Shown piece after piece: positions 61,804-64,000 of a stretch of 64,000 bases of DNA. The notes under the pieces are model-generated. The model was not told where the DNA came from. It saw nothing but the letters and a program-made list of their open reading frames with translations, and did no database searches. Location of the stretch: the NCBI GenBank assembly GCA_029207755.1, contig JARCOQ010000006.1:24882022-24946021 (forward strand). The letters are read 5' to 3'. How positions within the stretch are numbered: the first letter of the stretch is position 1; each line of letters starts with the position of its first letter. The stretch is from Chamaea fasciata (Eukaryota; Chordata; Aves; Passeriformes; Sylviidae). The position numbers were made by a program, and so were the translations under genes.

Positions 61804-63509
61804 GTGTTACACCAGGCTAAAGCTGTCTATGGCTTATAAATCAAAACATGCAATCAGTGGTCACTATAGACTGTTCCTGCAGCAGGAAAGCAGTAGTTTT
61901 TTTCCAAGTGATTTTTCAATGAAACTGCATGCCTAAAAGGGCAAGCAGATAACCACAGAGTTTTTCAAAAGTGTTTCGCTCCCACCAGATACTTTAGAAA
62001 ATCGATTTTACATTTTTCTGTATAGCTAACTATTTAAATATCTGCAATAACCTCAAATCTTTTGCTCTGAGAAACCACAATCTTCCAGGATCTTCCAATA
62101 TCTGTGGGAGAAAAAGGTCCAGCCTTTTCAGCGTACCACACCCCAGCACACCCTCCGGGTGGGAAGTGGCACCCACCATTCCCTGTACCAATTTCTGTTC
62201 AGAGAGGACAAAAAGAGACACAAATTTTTCCAGCCTTGTCTGCTATGTGAAAAGCACAGGGGGCTGTCACAGAGAGCAAACCTTCCACAGCAAAACAGCT
62301 ACCTGCCATGTTAAACCTTTCTTAGTTTTGGCTTTCTTGTATTAATTTCTCTTTCCATAAAGTTGTGTCTATTTGACAGGTACTCTCTTTCTCCTTCTCC
62401 AGAACATTTGCATGCAAGAAAAGTCATCCTACAATCTGTCAAGTGATGGCTTTTGCATGTTTACAAGAAAAGGAGTTCAGAGTTACCTGCAGGGAGCTGT
62501 AAATAAGATACTACAAATATTTGTATTTAATCTTGACTAGATGAAGGCTGGTACAGCTGAATTGAGAGCCTGAAAACTTCAGCTTAACCATGATAGAGTT
62601 CTAGGTTCATGGTTTATAAAAAGTACTTCTTAAAAAGAAAAAACCGGATACAGAACTAGAAGGATACAAATAGAACAGTTTTTTCCTTTTATAATTATTG
62701 TATTGTAACTAGTAAGCATCCACAATGATGTTCAATGATAAGTCAGTCAAAGAAATCTGATGAGATTTCTGCATCAAGGTCTAAAACTATCAAAATTAAT
62801 TTTCAATTATTTATTCAAGACTTTAGACTCTCTTCACTAAACTTTTGAGCACTTTCAAATAACATAAAGGTAGGACCCAAGACTTAGATTTTCTTCCATT
62901 ACATTTCATTAGGTTACTTAGCCATGCTTGTTTTTGCATACTTTCTCTCTTGGCTCATTAATCTGGCAGGCTTGCTGATGGTCCAGTTTCAGTGGGAAAG
63001 GCAGGGAGTTAAAGTGTGGACTCATGCTTCTGGTAGTAAATGATCTAGTAGGGTGGGAATGGTGTATTCATAACACTATTACTGATGAAAAAAATTAATT
63101 GGTATCTCCAGCTTCCTAAGATACAACTCTCAGCTCTTGACCTTTCCCCCACAAGAGGTCAGACTGCTGTCACTAGTTCTGCTATAAGCATCTGTCCCTG
63201 ATAAGCTCAAAGCTGTGTCCTGTGCAATCTGTGTACCTGTTTATCAAGCTTTATGCGGGGACTACAACTTTTCTACGAGGCAGCACATGAATCCTAAACA
63301 GTCAAACTTAGCAGACTGACGCCATGCAAAACAGGTCAGCCAAGGTGACATTAACACATAATTATCTTTGTATTAGAACTTGCAACACACTTCAGTACTG
63401 TCTGTAGTAAAAGCAGGCTTTTCTGTATTATAGATTTAACTGCTTGAAGTACAGCTTTGGTTGCAAATTTTCTGTCCTATTTTGGGTCTAAAAAAATAAT
63501 TGAATCATT

Positions 63510-63610
63510 CTCTTAAAAACAAACAAACAAAAACCCCAAACACAAACAAACAAACAAAAAACAACCAAAAACAATGCCAACAACACAAAAAACTCAACAA
63601 AAAAAGCTAA
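63510..63610. repeat. A/C-rich simple repeat
   Basis: CAAA units interrupted by CCCC and CAAC units over about 100 bases, inside a GABRG1 intron. Confidence 0.85.
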
Positions 63611-63986
63611 ACCAGATTTTCACAATTTTTGTTCATGTAGTAATGACTTCATTTGTTCCATGATGTTAAGTGTCATACTAATAATTGCCCCATGACAGTC
63701 CCTGGAGATGATAGAAAAAAAAATAAAGAAAAAAGAATGTATTTATGTGAACAACAGCAGACCCACAAGACTTGCATCAGGATTTCCATGCTCTACATTG
63801 CTTCCTTGAACTCTGCCGTGCAACTACAGCAGGATTCTCTTACTGCCAATGTTGCAGTGCAAGAGAGAGAATGACCAATGGTCACAATCTAGAGGGGAAT
63901 AAACTGTGGTTAATTTACCCCTTGCTGCACATTTGTATTCTTTGGGAGTACCAGATCCTTCAAGGCTGAAAAAAAGACATTCTTAC

Positions 63987-64000
63987 CCAGAGAAGTCCTT
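63987..64000 (-). CDS. GABRG1: GABRG1 exon end, cut by the window edge
   Basis: Fourteen bases, AAGGACTTCTCTGG, followed by the donor GTAAGA. In the frame fixed by the next exon they read (A)-R-T-S-L-G, the end of the ARTSLG stretch at the start of M2 in all GABA-A gamma subunits. The split glycine codon (G / GG) is completed by the exon starting at 60857. The remaining GABRG1 exons (signal peptide, ligand-binding ectodomain, M1) must lie beyond position 64000. Confidence 0.9.

Larger units (their letters stand above)
60858..63986 (-). other. GABRG1 intron, 3.1 kb
   Basis: Begins GTAAGA at 63986 and ends CAAACAG at 60858 on the minus strand. It holds A/C-rich simple repeats at 61757-61803 and 63510-63610. 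No other exon-like segment was recognised; the ORFs here are short. Confidence 0.85.

Overview
The window is vertebrate nuclear DNA, almost certainly from a bird. It is AT-rich, has many fragments of CR1 LINEs (the dominant avian retrotransposon) and several avian-type LTRs, and has compact introns in a clear vertebrate gene. The LTRs resemble families I associate with songbirds, but that part rests on memory of consensus sequences. No bacterial-style operon, CRISPR array, rRNA or tRNA is visible.

The one firmly identified gene is GABRG1, the gamma-1 subunit of the GABA-A receptor. It lies on the minus strand at the right end: the last 14 bases of one exon at the window edge (63987-64000), a complete exon at 60646-60857 and the terminal coding exon at 55533-55811. 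Splice sites and reading phases join exactly. The 5' part of the gene lies beyond position 64000.

Downstream of GABRG1 on the same strand, between about 20.0 and 32.3 kb, seven separated open segments with plausible splice sites join in a consistent reading phase. They would form the C-terminal part (about 372 residues) of a protein with one membrane segment and a basic-start cytoplasmic tail. I do not recognise the family. The last two exons (20022-20252 and 22175-22443) are the best supported; the upstream ones are progressively weaker. This is the main candidate for something undescribed.

Between the two genes lies a head-to-tail duplication of 2,726 bp (45096-47821 and 47822-50547), apparently without indels and with the 4-bp microhomology AGCA at its borders. 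It is either a very recent tandem duplication or an assembly artefact.

The remainder is intergenic or intronic. 1-20 kb holds CR1 copies (3.7-5.0, 8.4-9.1, 12.8, 14.7 and 15.9-16.9 kb) and a solo LTR (7.07-7.70 kb). 22-39 kb holds more CR1 pieces and two further LTRs (26.2-26.7 minus, 34.1-34.7 plus). The listed ORFs of 60-150 codons in these regions are mostly chance open frames or fall inside the repeats.
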